DNA from: Maritalea sp051251695
GTDB taxonomy: Bacteria; Pseudomonadota; Alphaproteobacteria; Rhizobiales; Devosiaceae
Reading direction: 5' to 3'
Assembly (NCBI RefSeq): GCF_051251695.1
Contig: NZ_JBPOEU010000009.1
Span: forward strand, 62,001-126,000
DNA: 64,000 nt
Part shown: positions 18,101 through 26,550 of the stretch, piece after piece
Layout: every line of letters starts with the position of its first letter
Position numbering within the stretch: the stretch's first letter is position 1
Translations under genes and position numbers: made by a program
Notes under the pieces: generated by a model
What the model was told of the DNA's origin: nothing
Seen by the model: only the letters and a program-made list of their open reading frames with translations
Database searches by the model: none

Positions 18101-19540
18101 ATGGCAAATCAATATGATGTCATCATTATCGGTGGTGGACCTGGTGGTTACGTTGCTGCAATTCGTGGTGCGCAATTGGGCATGAAGGTTGCTGTCGTTG
18201 AGCGCGAGCATTTGGCTGGCATTTGCTCCAACTGGGGTTGTATTCCAACCAAAGCACTTTTGCGCAGCGCTGAAATCTATAGCCATATGGGTCATGCCAA
18301 GGACTTTGGATTGAAGGCTGGCGAATTCACATTTGAAATTTCAGACGTCGTGAAACGTTCTCGCCAAATTGCCAAACAGATGAACAATGGCGTTGGTTTT
18401 TTGATGAAGAAAAACAAAATTGACGTTATTTGGGGTGAAGCTGAAATCACCAAACCCGGCGAAGTCAAAGTTGGACCATCTTCCAAGCCCGTAATGGAGC
18501 CTTCGGTACCTGCGCCAAAAGGTGTGTTGCCGCACGGAACATACAACGCGAAACACATTATCGTTGCAACAGGGGCTCGTCCGCGCATTCTGCCGGGTAT
18601 TGAGCCAGACGGCAAAAACATCTGGACGTATTTTGAAGCGCTTGTGCCGCAAGACATGCCCAAATCACTTGTGGTGATGGGGTCTGGCGCTATCGGTATC
18701 GAATTTGCCTCTTTCTATGCTTCCATGGGCGCAGATGTCACCGTTGTCGAGTTGATGAACAAAATCATGCCGGTGGAAGACGATGAGATTTCTGCGCACG
18801 CACGTAAGCGCCTTGAAAAACGCGGTATCAAAATTCTAACAGAGGCGAAGGTCGCTAAAGTTGAGAATTCTGACGCTGGCGTCAAAGCCCATGTGGAACT
18901 CAAGGATGGCCAGAAACAAGTTCTTGAGGCTGAAAAATTGATCTCTGCTGTTGGCGTTCAAGCAAACGTAGAGAATATCGGCCTTGAAAATGTTGGCGTA
19001 AAAACTGAACGCGGCTTTATCCAGATTGATGGATTTTGCAAAACCAACATTGATGGCATTTACGCAATTGGTGATGTGGCAGGTGCCCCCATGTTGGCGC
19101 ATAAAGCTGAGCATGAAGGCGTTATGTGCATCGAAAAGATCGCTGGTAAAGATGTCCACCCAATGAACAAAAGCCAAATTCCGGGTTGTACCTATTGCGA
19201 ACCACAAGTGGCGAGCGTAGGGATGACTGAACAGGCAGCCAAGGAAGCCGGCCGTGAAATTCGCGTGGGACGTTTTCCATTTATGGGCAACGGTAAGGCG
19301 ATTGCACTGGGCGAGCCCGAAGGTTTGGTGAAAACCATCTTTGATAAGAAAACCGGTGAATTGCTGGGCGCGCACATGGTTGGCGCAGAAGTGACCGAAC
19401 TCATTCAAGGTTTCGTTGTGGCGATGAATTTGGAAACAACTGAGGAAGAATTGATGCACACAATCTTCCCGCATCCCACCTTATCCGAAATGATGAAAGA
19501 GAGTGTCCTTGACGCGTACGACCAGGCACTCAATATATAG
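18101..19540 (+). CDS. lpd: Dihydrolipoyl dehydrogenase (E3)
   Basis: FAD enzyme that reoxidises dihydrolipoamide using NAD+. The 479 residues begin with the FAD-binding IIGGGPGGYVAAIRGAQLG and the redox-active disulfide in GICSNWGCIPTK near residues 42-52. A central NAD-binding VMGSGAIGIEFASFYASMG lies near 193, followed by YAIGDVAGAPMLAHKAEHEG near 322 and the C-terminal HTIFPHPTLSEMMKE with the catalytic His. It follows the GDSL gene by 23 bp as the third enzyme of the complex encoded here. Confidence 0.97.
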   Translation: MANQYDVIIIGGGPGGYVAAIRGAQLGMKVAVVEREHLAGICSNWGCIPTKALLRSAEIYSHMGHAKDFGLKAGEFTFEISDVVKRSRQIAKQMNNGVGFLMKKNKIDVIWGEAEITKPGEVKVGPSSKPVMEPSVPAPKGVLPHGTYNAKHIIVATGARPRILPGIEPDGKNIWTYFEALVPQDMPKSLVVMGSGAIGIEFASFYASMGADVTVVELMNKIMPVEDDEISAHARKRLEKRGIKILTEAKVAKVENSDAGVKAHVELKDGQKQVLEAEKLISAVGVQANVENIGLENVGVKTERGFIQIDGFCKTNIDGIYAIGDVAGAPMLAHKAEHEGVMCIEKIAGKDVHPMNKSQIPGCTYCEPQVASVGMTEQAAKEAGREIRVGRFPFMGNGKAIALGEPEGLVKTIFDKKTGELLGAHMVGAEVTELIQGFVVAMNLETTEEELMHTIFPHPTLSEMMKESVLDAYDQALNI

Positions 19541-19599
19541 CACGAATTGTTGCTTCATCTTTTGAAGCGAACCGTCGATCTGACAAAGGAGCATCCGCC

Positions 19600-20553
19600 G
19601 TGGTGACTTTGCTTGATAATACGCACAAAGAGCGTCCGCGCCATCCCGAAAAGGCCAACCGGCCAGACACGGAAGTGCTGCGCAAGCCGTCTTGGATCCG
19701 AGTGAAAGCACCTGGTTCCAAAGGCTATGCTGAAACGCGAAAAATCGTAAAAGACAATAATATTGTCACGGTTTGCGAAGAGGCGGGGTGTCCGAACATT
19801 GGTGAATGTTGGGACAAAAAGCACGCCACCATGATGATCATGGGTGAGATTTGCACCCGAGCTTGCGCGTTTTGCAACGTACGAACAGGTATGCCGACGG
19901 CGCTCGATCCGAATGAGCCGCAGAATGTTGCCAACACGGTAAAGACCCTCGGACTAAAACACGTTGTGATTACCTCGGTTGATCGCGATGATCTTTCTGA
20001 TGGTGGTGCTCAACATTTTGTCGATGTAATTCAAGCTGTTCGACAAACTTCGCCGGGTACAACCATTGAAATTTTGACCCCTGACTTCTTGCGCAAAGAT
20101 GGCGCATTGGAAAAAGTCGTGGCGGCAAAACCTGATGTGTTCAACCACAATCTGGAAACCGTTCCGTCAAACTATCTCACCGTGCGCCCAGGGGCGCGTT
20201 ACTTCCATTCGATTCGGTTGCTGCAAAAAGTCAAAGAGCTTGATCCAACAATGTTCACTAAATCTGGCATTATGGTTGGGCTTGGCGAAGAGCGGAACGA
20301 AGTGCTGCAGTTGATGGATGATCTGCGCGTTGCTGATGTGGATTTCTTGACCATTGGTCAATATCTGCAACCAACCCGCAAGCACCACAAGGTCGAACGT
20401 TTTGTAACGCCTGATGAATTCAAGGCGTTTGAACGCATTGCGTACACAAAAGGCTTCCTCATGGTGTCTTCCAGCCCACTGACGCGGTCTTCGCATCATG
20501 CTGGTGACGATTTTGAAAAATTGCGCAAAGCACGCGAAGCAAAACTGAGTTAG
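19600..20553 (+). CDS. lipA: Lipoyl synthase
   Basis: Radical SAM enzyme that inserts two sulfur atoms into protein-bound octanoyl groups, making the lipoyl cofactor needed by PdhB and PdhC. The 317-residue protein shows both iron-sulfur sites: auxiliary CEEAGCPNIGEC near residue 59 and the SAM-cluster CTRACAFCNVRTG near 85, plus the C-terminal SSPLTRSSHHA that binds the auxiliary cluster. The start is GTG at 19600 with AAGGAG ten bases upstream. Its position after lpd couples cofactor supply to the complex. Confidence 0.97.
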   Translation: MVTLLDNTHKERPRHPEKANRPDTEVLRKPSWIRVKAPGSKGYAETRKIVKDNNIVTVCEEAGCPNIGECWDKKHATMMIMGEICTRACAFCNVRTGMPTALDPNEPQNVANTVKTLGLKHVVITSVDRDDLSDGGAQHFVDVIQAVRQTSPGTTIEILTPDFLRKDGALEKVVAAKPDVFNHNLETVPSNYLTVRPGARYFHSIRLLQKVKELDPTMFTKSGIMVGLGEERNEVLQLMDDLRVADVDFLTIGQYLQPTRKHHKVERFVTPDEFKAFERIAYTKGFLMVSSSPLTRSSHHAGDDFEKLRKAREAKLS

Positions 20554-20568
20554 TCAGAAAATCCATTT

Positions 20569-21012
20569 ATGACAAAAATTGCCTTTGAACGTGACGTGCC
20601 TCACACGGCACAACAAATGTTTGACCTCGCCAGCGATCTGGCGAGCTACCCGTCATTTGTGCCGAACTGTGATGGAATGAACATTGTGGACCTTCCCGAA
20701 GAGGGGAAATGCCTCGCGCGTATGCACATTTCGTTTGGCCCAATTTCCCAAGCTTATGAAAGCAAGGTATACGCAAACCGCGCAAACATGACCGTCACCG
20801 CCACTTCGAACGATGACCCATTTTCATTTTTGGAAAGCGAATGGCGTTTTACAGATACGGCCGCCGGCACACATGTCGATTTTGTGGTCGAGTTTGAAAT
20901 GCGCAATCGCTTAATCGCAGCGGTCGCAGAGCCATTGTTTGCGAACAAGCAAAGCGAAATTGTAGATGCCTTTATGGATGAAGCGAAGAAACGTTACGGC
21001 AGTTCGCGTTGA
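20569..21012 (+). CDS. Coq10/RatA-type START-domain protein
   Basis: A 147-residue protein of the polyketide cyclase/START superfamily that includes yeast Coq10 (ubiquinone binding) and bacterial RatA. Family signs are ERDVPHTAQQMFDLASDLASYPSFVPNC at the N-terminus (shown in part by YPSFVPNC), TVTATSNDDPFSFLESEWRF-like strands in the middle, and VDFVVEFEMRN near residue 105. It likely binds ubiquinone or another lipid at the membrane. It follows lipA by 15 bp. Its last 19 bp overlap the convergent cinA-like gene. RatA toxin function should not be assumed. Confidence 0.88.
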   Translation: MTKIAFERDVPHTAQQMFDLASDLASYPSFVPNCDGMNIVDLPEEGKCLARMHISFGPISQAYESKVYANRANMTVTATSNDDPFSFLESEWRFTDTAAGTHVDFVVEFEMRNRLIAAVAEPLFANKQSEIVDAFMDEAKKRYGSSR

Positions 21013-21497
21013 TCTAGACAGGCTAAAACAAGCATCAGCGCAACCCGTACGGTTTCTTCCCGCACTTCTTCGCGTCCAATGTCGCCAAAATTTCTAACAA
21101 TATGGCTGGTTTTCTCGCCATCTGAACATGCAAAGTGTACGGTGCCAATGGGCTTTAACGCGCTGCCGCCTGATGGGCCAGCAATGCCAGTTACCGCAAC
21201 TGACAGTGATGCTCCGGTTTCGCGTTGCGCACCTTGAGCCATTGCGCAGGCAACTTGTTTTGAAACGGCACCATTTTCATCAATTAGCTCCATTGGAATG
21301 CCCAACATTTCCGACTTAGCTTCGTTCGAGTAAGTAACAAAACCACCATGCACAGCATTGGAAGAGCCAGGAATTGCGGTGAGGGCACCTGCAATTAGGC
21401 CGCCTGTACAACTCTCAGCAGTTGTGATGGTAGCCCGCTTAGAGATCAATTGTTCGATGGTAATTTGAGCAAGATGTAAAACGTCATCTTCGAGCAT
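20994..21497 (-). CDS. pncC: CinA C-terminal domain (nicotinamide-nucleotide amidohydrolase) protein
   Basis: A 167-residue stand-alone CinA C-terminal domain, the PncC type that deamidates NMN to NaMN in pyridine nucleotide salvage. Hallmarks are TTAESCTGGLIAGALTAIPGSS near residue 25 (catalytic Ser/Thr region), VHGGFVTYSNEAKSEMLG near 50, and VAVTGIAGPSGGS near 105. It overlaps the ratA-like gene tail to tail by 19 bp and stops 2 bp before... the ispDF gene begins upstream on the same strand: the ispDF stop (21500) lies 2 bp from its ATG, so they form an operon. Confidence 0.92.
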   Translation of the reverse strand: MLEDDVLHLAQITIEQLISKRATITTAESCTGGLIAGALTAIPGSSNAVHGGFVTYSNEAKSEMLGIPMELIDENGAVSKQVACAMAQGAQRETGASLSVAVTGIAGPSGGSALKPIGTVHFACSDGEKTSHIVRNFGDIGREEVREETVRVALMLVLACLDQRELP

Positions 21498-21499
21498 GT

Positions 21500-22696
21500 T
21501 TAGTCCTCGATTGGAATTTCAACAGCAATTGCAGCTTGAGCAGCAATCCCTTCTTTGCGGCCTGTAAAACCAAGCCTTTCGGAAGTTGTCGCCTTTACCG
21601 AGACACGCGAAATGGCGATCCCACAGATATTTGCAATATTTTGCCGCATTGGAGTGCAGTGTGGCCCAATTTTCGGCTCCTCGCAAATAATTGTTAGATC
21701 AATATTGATCAATCGTCCGCCCTTAGCGCTGACGCGCTCAACTGCGTGTTTTAAAAATATAGCGGAATCTTTATTTTTCCACTTGTCGTCCGAGGGCGGA
21801 AAATGCTGCCCAATGTCACCTTCGGCGATCGCGCCGTAGATCGCGTCCGTAATGGTGTGAAGTGCCACATCAGCGTCTGAATGACCCTTGAGCTTCTTAT
21901 CAAACGGTATATGGATGCCGCCCAGAATGACTTCACTGCCTGGCTCAAACGCATGCACGTCATAGCCCGAACCTACCCGTGTTTCGAGTGTTTTATTGTC
22001 GTTCATAAAGGAACGCGCCTCCACCAAGTCTTGCGCAAATGTAATTTTCTTGTTCGTTGGGTCACCGGGGACAATTATGACATCTATGCCTGCCCATTCA
22101 GCGATTGAGGCATCATCGGTAAATTCAATTTCCGGCTGCAATAGGGCTGTTTTGTGCGCATCAACAATTAAAGAATACTGGAAGCCTTGCGGCGTTTGCG
22201 CGACAAAGTGTTCTGCACGATCAAGCGTTTTGTTGATCGTTTTTCCGCCCGGCGCAAACTTTAGCGTATCGGTGATCGGCAGTGCCGGAATAGCACCGCC
22301 AAGTTGGCATTGTTGTATGACCGCGTCGATAAGCTGATAGCTGACCATTGGGCGCGCGGCATCGTGAATCAAAACGAGATCAGGTTCTGCTTGCGCAAGG
22401 AAATCCAACCCCGCCAGCACAGAAGATTGGCGAGAAACTCCACCTACAACTGCTGGCACTAGCTTTTCATGCTCAAGCGCTAGTGCCGCATAGAGCTCTT
22501 CATGACAAGCAGCTATTACAGGTAAAACTATGTCGACTTTATTATGATCAGTGAATGCACTTATGGTTGTTTCTAAAACAGTGCGGCCAACAAGCATTTG
22601 ATATTGCTTCGGTGTGTCGTCACCATTAGTTCCTAATCGGGTCCCAGCCCCGGCAGCCACGATAATAACCGCTGTTTTTATTTGGCTTTTTGTCAT
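21500..22696 (-). CDS. ispDF: Bifunctional IspD/IspF enzyme of the MEP pathway
   Basis: One polypeptide for two steps of isoprenoid precursor synthesis: MEP cytidylyltransferase (IspD) and MECDP synthase (IspF). The start is set at 22696, where MTKSQIKTAVIIVAAGAGTR begins the nucleotide-binding fold; the extension to 22792 has no homology features. IspD motifs are AAGAGTRLG and IHDAARPMV near residues 13 and 107. IspF starts near residue 238 with RVGSGYDVHAFEPG (metal His/Asp) and has HSDADVALHTITDA, plus FTGRKEGIAAQA at the end. The fusion is common in alphaproteobacteria. It precedes pncC and is divergent from dusB. Confidence 0.95.
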   Translation of the reverse strand: MTKSQIKTAVIIVAAGAGTRLGTNGDDTPKQYQMLVGRTVLETTISAFTDHNKVDIVLPVIAACHEELYAALALEHEKLVPAVVGGVSRQSSVLAGLDFLAQAEPDLVLIHDAARPMVSYQLIDAVIQQCQLGGAIPALPITDTLKFAPGGKTINKTLDRAEHFVAQTPQGFQYSLIVDAHKTALLQPEIEFTDDASIAEWAGIDVIIVPGDPTNKKITFAQDLVEARSFMNDNKTLETRVGSGYDVHAFEPGSEVILGGIHIPFDKKLKGHSDADVALHTITDAIYGAIAEGDIGQHFPPSDDKWKNKDSAIFLKHAVERVSAKGGRLINIDLTIICEEPKIGPHCTPMRQNIANICGIAISRVSVKATTSERLGFTGRKEGIAAQAAIAVEIPIED

Positions 22697-22873
22697 ACTT
22701 GGCTTTTTGTCTTGCTCGACATGGATTGCACAACTCGTTGCAATTTGGTTTATCGCTATCATCAAGTCAGCGCAAGCGCCCGACAGCTTCAATCATAAAA
22801 CAGCAATTGTGCATTTGCCTAAATCGACAGATGTGTCTATTATTGTATCAACATTACAAGATGTACAAAATTT

Positions 22874-23881
22874 ATGCAAAACAAGCTTAAGCCAATTCAA
22901 ATCGGCAAACATATTTTCCCGTCAAACGCGTTTCTTGCGCCGCTTTCAGGGATAACTGACAAGTCATTTCGAACCATTGCCGCACGGTATGGGGCAGGGA
23001 TGGTTGTGTCGGAAATGATTGCCAGTGCCGCGCTGATCAATGGGCATAAAGATATGGAGCGACGGCTGGGTAAACCCGAGCAATTGCCACATGTTGTGCA
23101 ACTTGCTGGGTGTGAAGGACGTTGGCTTGGTGAAGGCGCGAAAATCGCGGAGCAAATTGGCGCAGACATTATCGATATCAATATGGGCTGTCCGTCAAAA
23201 CGGGTTACAAACGGTTATGCGGGTTCGGCGCTTATGCGTGTCCCAGATAAAGCACAAGAACTGATCGAGGCCGTTTTGGGGGCAACATCATTGCCTGTGA
23301 CGCTGAAAATGCGCCTTGGCTGGAATGATGACAGCTTGAATGCACCAGACATCGCGAAGAAAGCTGCGGCGGCGGGTGTTCAAATGATCACCATACATGG
23401 CAGGACGCGACAGCAATTCTACAAGGGTGATGCCAAGTGGCGACCGGTTAAAGATGTGGTCGCAGCCGTTAGCGTGCCGGTCGTTGTAAATGGCGATATC
23501 GTCGATATTCCAACAGCAAGGCGTGCATTGGAATACTCAGACGCTGCTGCTGTGATGATCGGACGTGGGGCGCAGGGCCAACCATGGTTATTGGGACAAG
23601 TTGGCGCAGCGCTCAACGATAACCCAATCCCAGGAACACCTTCGCTTGAAGAACGTAAAGCCCTCATTTTAGAACATTATCAGCTTATGATGGAAGAATA
23701 TGGCCCAGCATTGGGTGTGCGCTGCGCGCGCAAGCATTTGGGTTGGTACATGGACATTTTAGCGCGAGAATTTGACGTGCCCCGTCATGTTCGTAATCCG
23801 CTTTTGACCGAAAGTGAACCGAGTGGCATTCCTTGCCTGATAGAAAAGCTATTTGATCAATTGGTGGAGAATGCTGCATGA
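22874..23881 (+). CDS. dusB: tRNA dihydrouridine synthase
   Basis: FMN enzyme that reduces specific uridines of tRNA to dihydrouridine. The 335-residue TIM-barrel protein contains FLAPLSGITDKSFR near residue 20, DINMGCPSKRVTNGYAGSAL with the catalytic Cys near 103, TIHGRTRQQFYKG near 175, and VVNGDIVD plus IGRGAQGQPWLLGQ in the FMN phosphate site. The DusB type is favoured by the DINMGCP motif and by position next to ntrB, the same linkage seen as nifR3-ntrBC in rhizobia. It overlaps ntrB by 4 bp. Confidence 0.95.
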   Translation: MQNKLKPIQIGKHIFPSNAFLAPLSGITDKSFRTIAARYGAGMVVSEMIASAALINGHKDMERRLGKPEQLPHVVQLAGCEGRWLGEGAKIAEQIGADIIDINMGCPSKRVTNGYAGSALMRVPDKAQELIEAVLGATSLPVTLKMRLGWNDDSLNAPDIAKKAAAAGVQMITIHGRTRQQFYKGDAKWRPVKDVVAAVSVPVVVNGDIVDIPTARRALEYSDAAAVMIGRGAQGQPWLLGQVGAALNDNPIPGTPSLEERKALILEHYQLMMEEYGPALGVRCARKHLGWYMDILAREFDVPRHVRNPLLTESEPSGIPCLIEKLFDQLVENAA

Positions 23882-24996
23882 GCACGACGTCATACGAACT
23901 GGCATTTACCGCCTTTCAGGCAATGACACAGCCTGTGCTTATCTGTGACGGTCAGCGCAAGATCATCATCGCCAACTACGCGGCGCAAGATTTTTTCCAA
24001 ACGTCGGAAAGCCTGCTGAAACGACAACGTATCGATGATCATGTCGCCCCTTCGTCGCCGCTTCTCGGTCTACTCGCCCATGTCCACGAACATCAAGCTG
24101 CATCCAGCGAACATAAAATTGCCATCGGAAATGTAAATTTGCCCCACGAGCGGTTGGTTGATGTACATATTGCACCAATGGGGTCGGATCCAGATTTGGT
24201 TGTAATCACCTTTTTCGAACGCACCATGGCCGACAAAATTGATAAACAGCTTACCTCTCAAGGTGCTGCCCGGCAGGTTTCTGGCCTCGCAGCGATGCTA
24301 GCACACGAAATTAAGAACCCGCTTTCCGGTATTAAGGGCGCGGCACAATTGCTAGAACAAAGTGCAGCAGACGAAGACCGCCCCTTAGCAAAACTGATCC
24401 AGCAAGAAGTTGAACGGATTGTAAAACTGGTTGAGCGGATGGAGGTGTTTAGCGACGAGCGGCCGCCAGAGCTTGCCTCAGTCAACATCCATGAAGTCCT
24501 GAACCACGTTCTATTGTTAGCCGAAAATGGCTTTGCCAAAGGCGCCAATATCGAAAAACAATTCGATCCCAGTTTACCCCCGGTTCTGGGCAATTGGGAT
24601 CAGTTGGTGCAAATTTATCTAAACCTCGTCAAAAATGCCGCTGAGGCCATTCGAGACATTGCAGGCGGTAAAATCAAAATTTCAACTGCCTACCGGCCAG
24701 GAATTCGCGTTGGCGTTTCAGGCACCAGAGAGCGATTGTCTCTACCCCTCGAAATCAGAGTGGAAGACAATGGCTCCGGAATTGACGAAGAAATGCTTCC
24801 GCACATATTTGAGCCATTTGTGACGTCAAAACAAACGGGCGGCGGGCTCGGTCTTTCTATGGTCGCAAAATTAATCCGAGGGCATGGCGGCATAGTTGAT
24901 GTCGACTATGTGGGTGACAGAACAATCTTTAAAACGCTGCTGCCGATCGCTCGAAAATCGGACATTGGAAAACGTCAGGACACTGCAAATGACTAA
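23878..24996 (+). CDS. ntrB: Nitrogen regulation sensor kinase NtrB
   Basis: Cytosolic histidine kinase/phosphatase that controls NtrC according to nitrogen status, normally through PII protein. The 372 residues contain an N-terminal PAS domain (about 10-110), the HisKA dimerisation helix with phosphoacceptor His in AMLAHEIKNPLSGIKGAA near residue 142, and an ATPase domain with NLVKNAAEAI, VEDNGSGID and GGGLGLSMVAKLI. There is no membrane helix. It overlaps dusB by 4 bp and ntrC by 8 bp, so the three genes form one unit. Confidence 0.95.
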   Translation: MSTTSYELAFTAFQAMTQPVLICDGQRKIIIANYAAQDFFQTSESLLKRQRIDDHVAPSSPLLGLLAHVHEHQAASSEHKIAIGNVNLPHERLVDVHIAPMGSDPDLVVITFFERTMADKIDKQLTSQGAARQVSGLAAMLAHEIKNPLSGIKGAAQLLEQSAADEDRPLAKLIQQEVERIVKLVERMEVFSDERPPELASVNIHEVLNHVLLLAENGFAKGANIEKQFDPSLPPVLGNWDQLVQIYLNLVKNAAEAIRDIAGGKIKISTAYRPGIRVGVSGTRERLSLPLEIRVEDNGSGIDEEMLPHIFEPFVTSKQTGGGLGLSMVAKLIRGHGGIVDVDYVGDRTIFKTLLPIARKSDIGKRQDTAND

Positions 24997-26437
24997 GCAA
25001 ACAATTCTGGTGGCAGACGATGACGCTTCAATTCGCTTGGTGTTGAGCCAAGCCCTAACTCGAGCCGGCTATGAAGTCCTGCCGATGAGCAACATTACCA
25101 CCATGTGGAACCATGTGTCGCGTGGAGAAGGCGATTTGCTCATCACCGATGTTATGATGCCCGACGGTAACGCATTTGACATTTTACCAAAAATCAAAAA
25201 ACAACGACCAGACTTGCCGTTTATCGTGATGAGCGCGCAAAACACGTTTATGACAGCCGTTAAGGCCAATGAAGCCGGGGCATTTGAATATTTGCCCAAA
25301 CCATTTGATTTAGCGGAGGTCACCAACACCGCAGCGAAAGCCCTGCAAGACCGTGAGAACAAGAAAAAGAAATCGGTTGATGTCGACGTAGAGGATATGC
25401 CGCTTGTCGGCCGTTCCGCGCCAATGCAGGACATTTATCGAACGATGGCCCGTTTGATCCAGACTGACCTAACGGTCATGATTTCTGGTGAAAGCGGCAC
25501 GGGCAAAGAAGTGGTTGCACGTGCGCTGCACGAGTTTGGTAAGCGGAAAAATGGGCCATTCAACGCCATCAATATGGCAGCTATCCCCCAGGATTTGATT
25601 GAATCCGAATTGTTTGGCCACGAAAAAGGTGCCTTTACAGGCGCAAATGCAAGAGCACGGGGGCATTTTGAGCTTTCAGCACGCGGCACGTTGTTTCTGG
25701 ATGAAATTGGCGACATGCCGATGGCCGCCCAAACACGACTGCTTAGAGTTTTGCAAGAAGGTGAATTCACCCGCGTTGGTGGCCGCGAGACATTACAAAC
25801 AGATGTTCGAATTATCGCGGCAACGCATAGAGACCTAAATCAGCTAATTCGCCAAGGTCTCTTCCGCGAAGATTTGTATTATCGTCTAAATGTTGTGCAA
25901 TTGCGAATGCCTGCATTGCGCGAACGGCCCGAAGACATTTCCGATTTGGTGCGCCACTTCATCGAAAAATACAGCGAAGACACCAAGTTGCGTAAATCGA
26001 TATCACCCGAAGCATTGGTCGTTATGGCGCAACATACTTGGCCAGGTAATGTGCGTGAGCTGGAAAACTTGGTGCATCGGTTTGTAGCGCTTTATCCGGA
26101 AGAAGCGATTTCACCGGAAATGGTCGCGGCTGAAATTGGCAGCACGCAGTCCGCACAAGGCACCAGCGCCGCGCCAATGGGCGAGGGGCAAAATCTGCAC
26201 GAAAGCGTTGAACGCCATCTTATGCGTATATTTGCAGAAGCAGAGCCCAACTTACCTGCAGACGATCTTTATCATCGTATTGTCGATGAAATTGAAGTGC
26301 CGCTGTTGGAAATTACCATGTCAGCATGCAACGGCAATCAAGTAAAAGCTGCGCAGCTATTGGGCCTCAACCGCAATACTTTGCGCAAAAAATTAAACAC
26401 CCACCATATTCGAGTTGCTAAGGGGCTCTCGCGTTAA
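24989..26437 (+). CDS. ntrC: Nitrogen regulator NtrC, sigma-54 activator
   Basis: Response regulator that activates sigma-54 promoters when nitrogen is limiting. Start at 24989 (MTKQTILVADDDASIRL) chosen because the receiver domain begins there; the upstream in-frame extension lies inside ntrB. In 482 residues: receiver with the phosphoacceptor Asp in LLITDVMMPDG near residue 53 and Lys in YLPKPFDL; AAA+ domain with Walker A GESGTGKEVVARAL, intact sigma-54 contact loop KGAFTGANARARG, Walker B GTLFLDEIGDM; and a Fis-type helix-turn-helix NQVKAAQLLGLNRNTLRKKL near the C-terminus. Confidence 0.97.
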   Translation: MTKQTILVADDDASIRLVLSQALTRAGYEVLPMSNITTMWNHVSRGEGDLLITDVMMPDGNAFDILPKIKKQRPDLPFIVMSAQNTFMTAVKANEAGAFEYLPKPFDLAEVTNTAAKALQDRENKKKKSVDVDVEDMPLVGRSAPMQDIYRTMARLIQTDLTVMISGESGTGKEVVARALHEFGKRKNGPFNAINMAAIPQDLIESELFGHEKGAFTGANARARGHFELSARGTLFLDEIGDMPMAAQTRLLRVLQEGEFTRVGGRETLQTDVRIIAATHRDLNQLIRQGLFREDLYYRLNVVQLRMPALRERPEDISDLVRHFIEKYSEDTKLRKSISPEALVVMAQHTWPGNVRELENLVHRFVALYPEEAISPEMVAAEIGSTQSAQGTSAAPMGEGQNLHESVERHLMRIFAEAEPNLPADDLYHRIVDEIEVPLLEITMSACNGNQVKAAQLLGLNRNTLRKKLNTHHIRVAKGLSR

Positions 26438-26512
26438 CGAGGAACCAGCTTTCAAAAACTTGTAGATCTTATCCACTGTCACATTTTGGCAACAATTTTC
26501 TTGCTCACTGGC

Positions 26513-26518
26513 TATAAT
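26513..26518 (+). promoter_or_regulatory. Possible -10 element before ntrY
   Basis: A consensus TATAAT hexamer lies in the 113-bp gap between ntrC and ntrY, 33 bp before the ntrY start. No convincing -35 at 16-18 bp spacing is visible; TTGGCA occurs 21 bp upstream. Weak support for a separate ntrYX promoter. Confidence 0.3.
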
Positions 26519-26550
26519 TCGTTAAGTCTAACGGACTTGGTGTTACATTT

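Noticed and set aside
26486..26506. Sigma-54 promoter before ntrY
   Set aside because: TGGCA and TTGCT occur, but the GG to GC spacing is 13 instead of the required 10.
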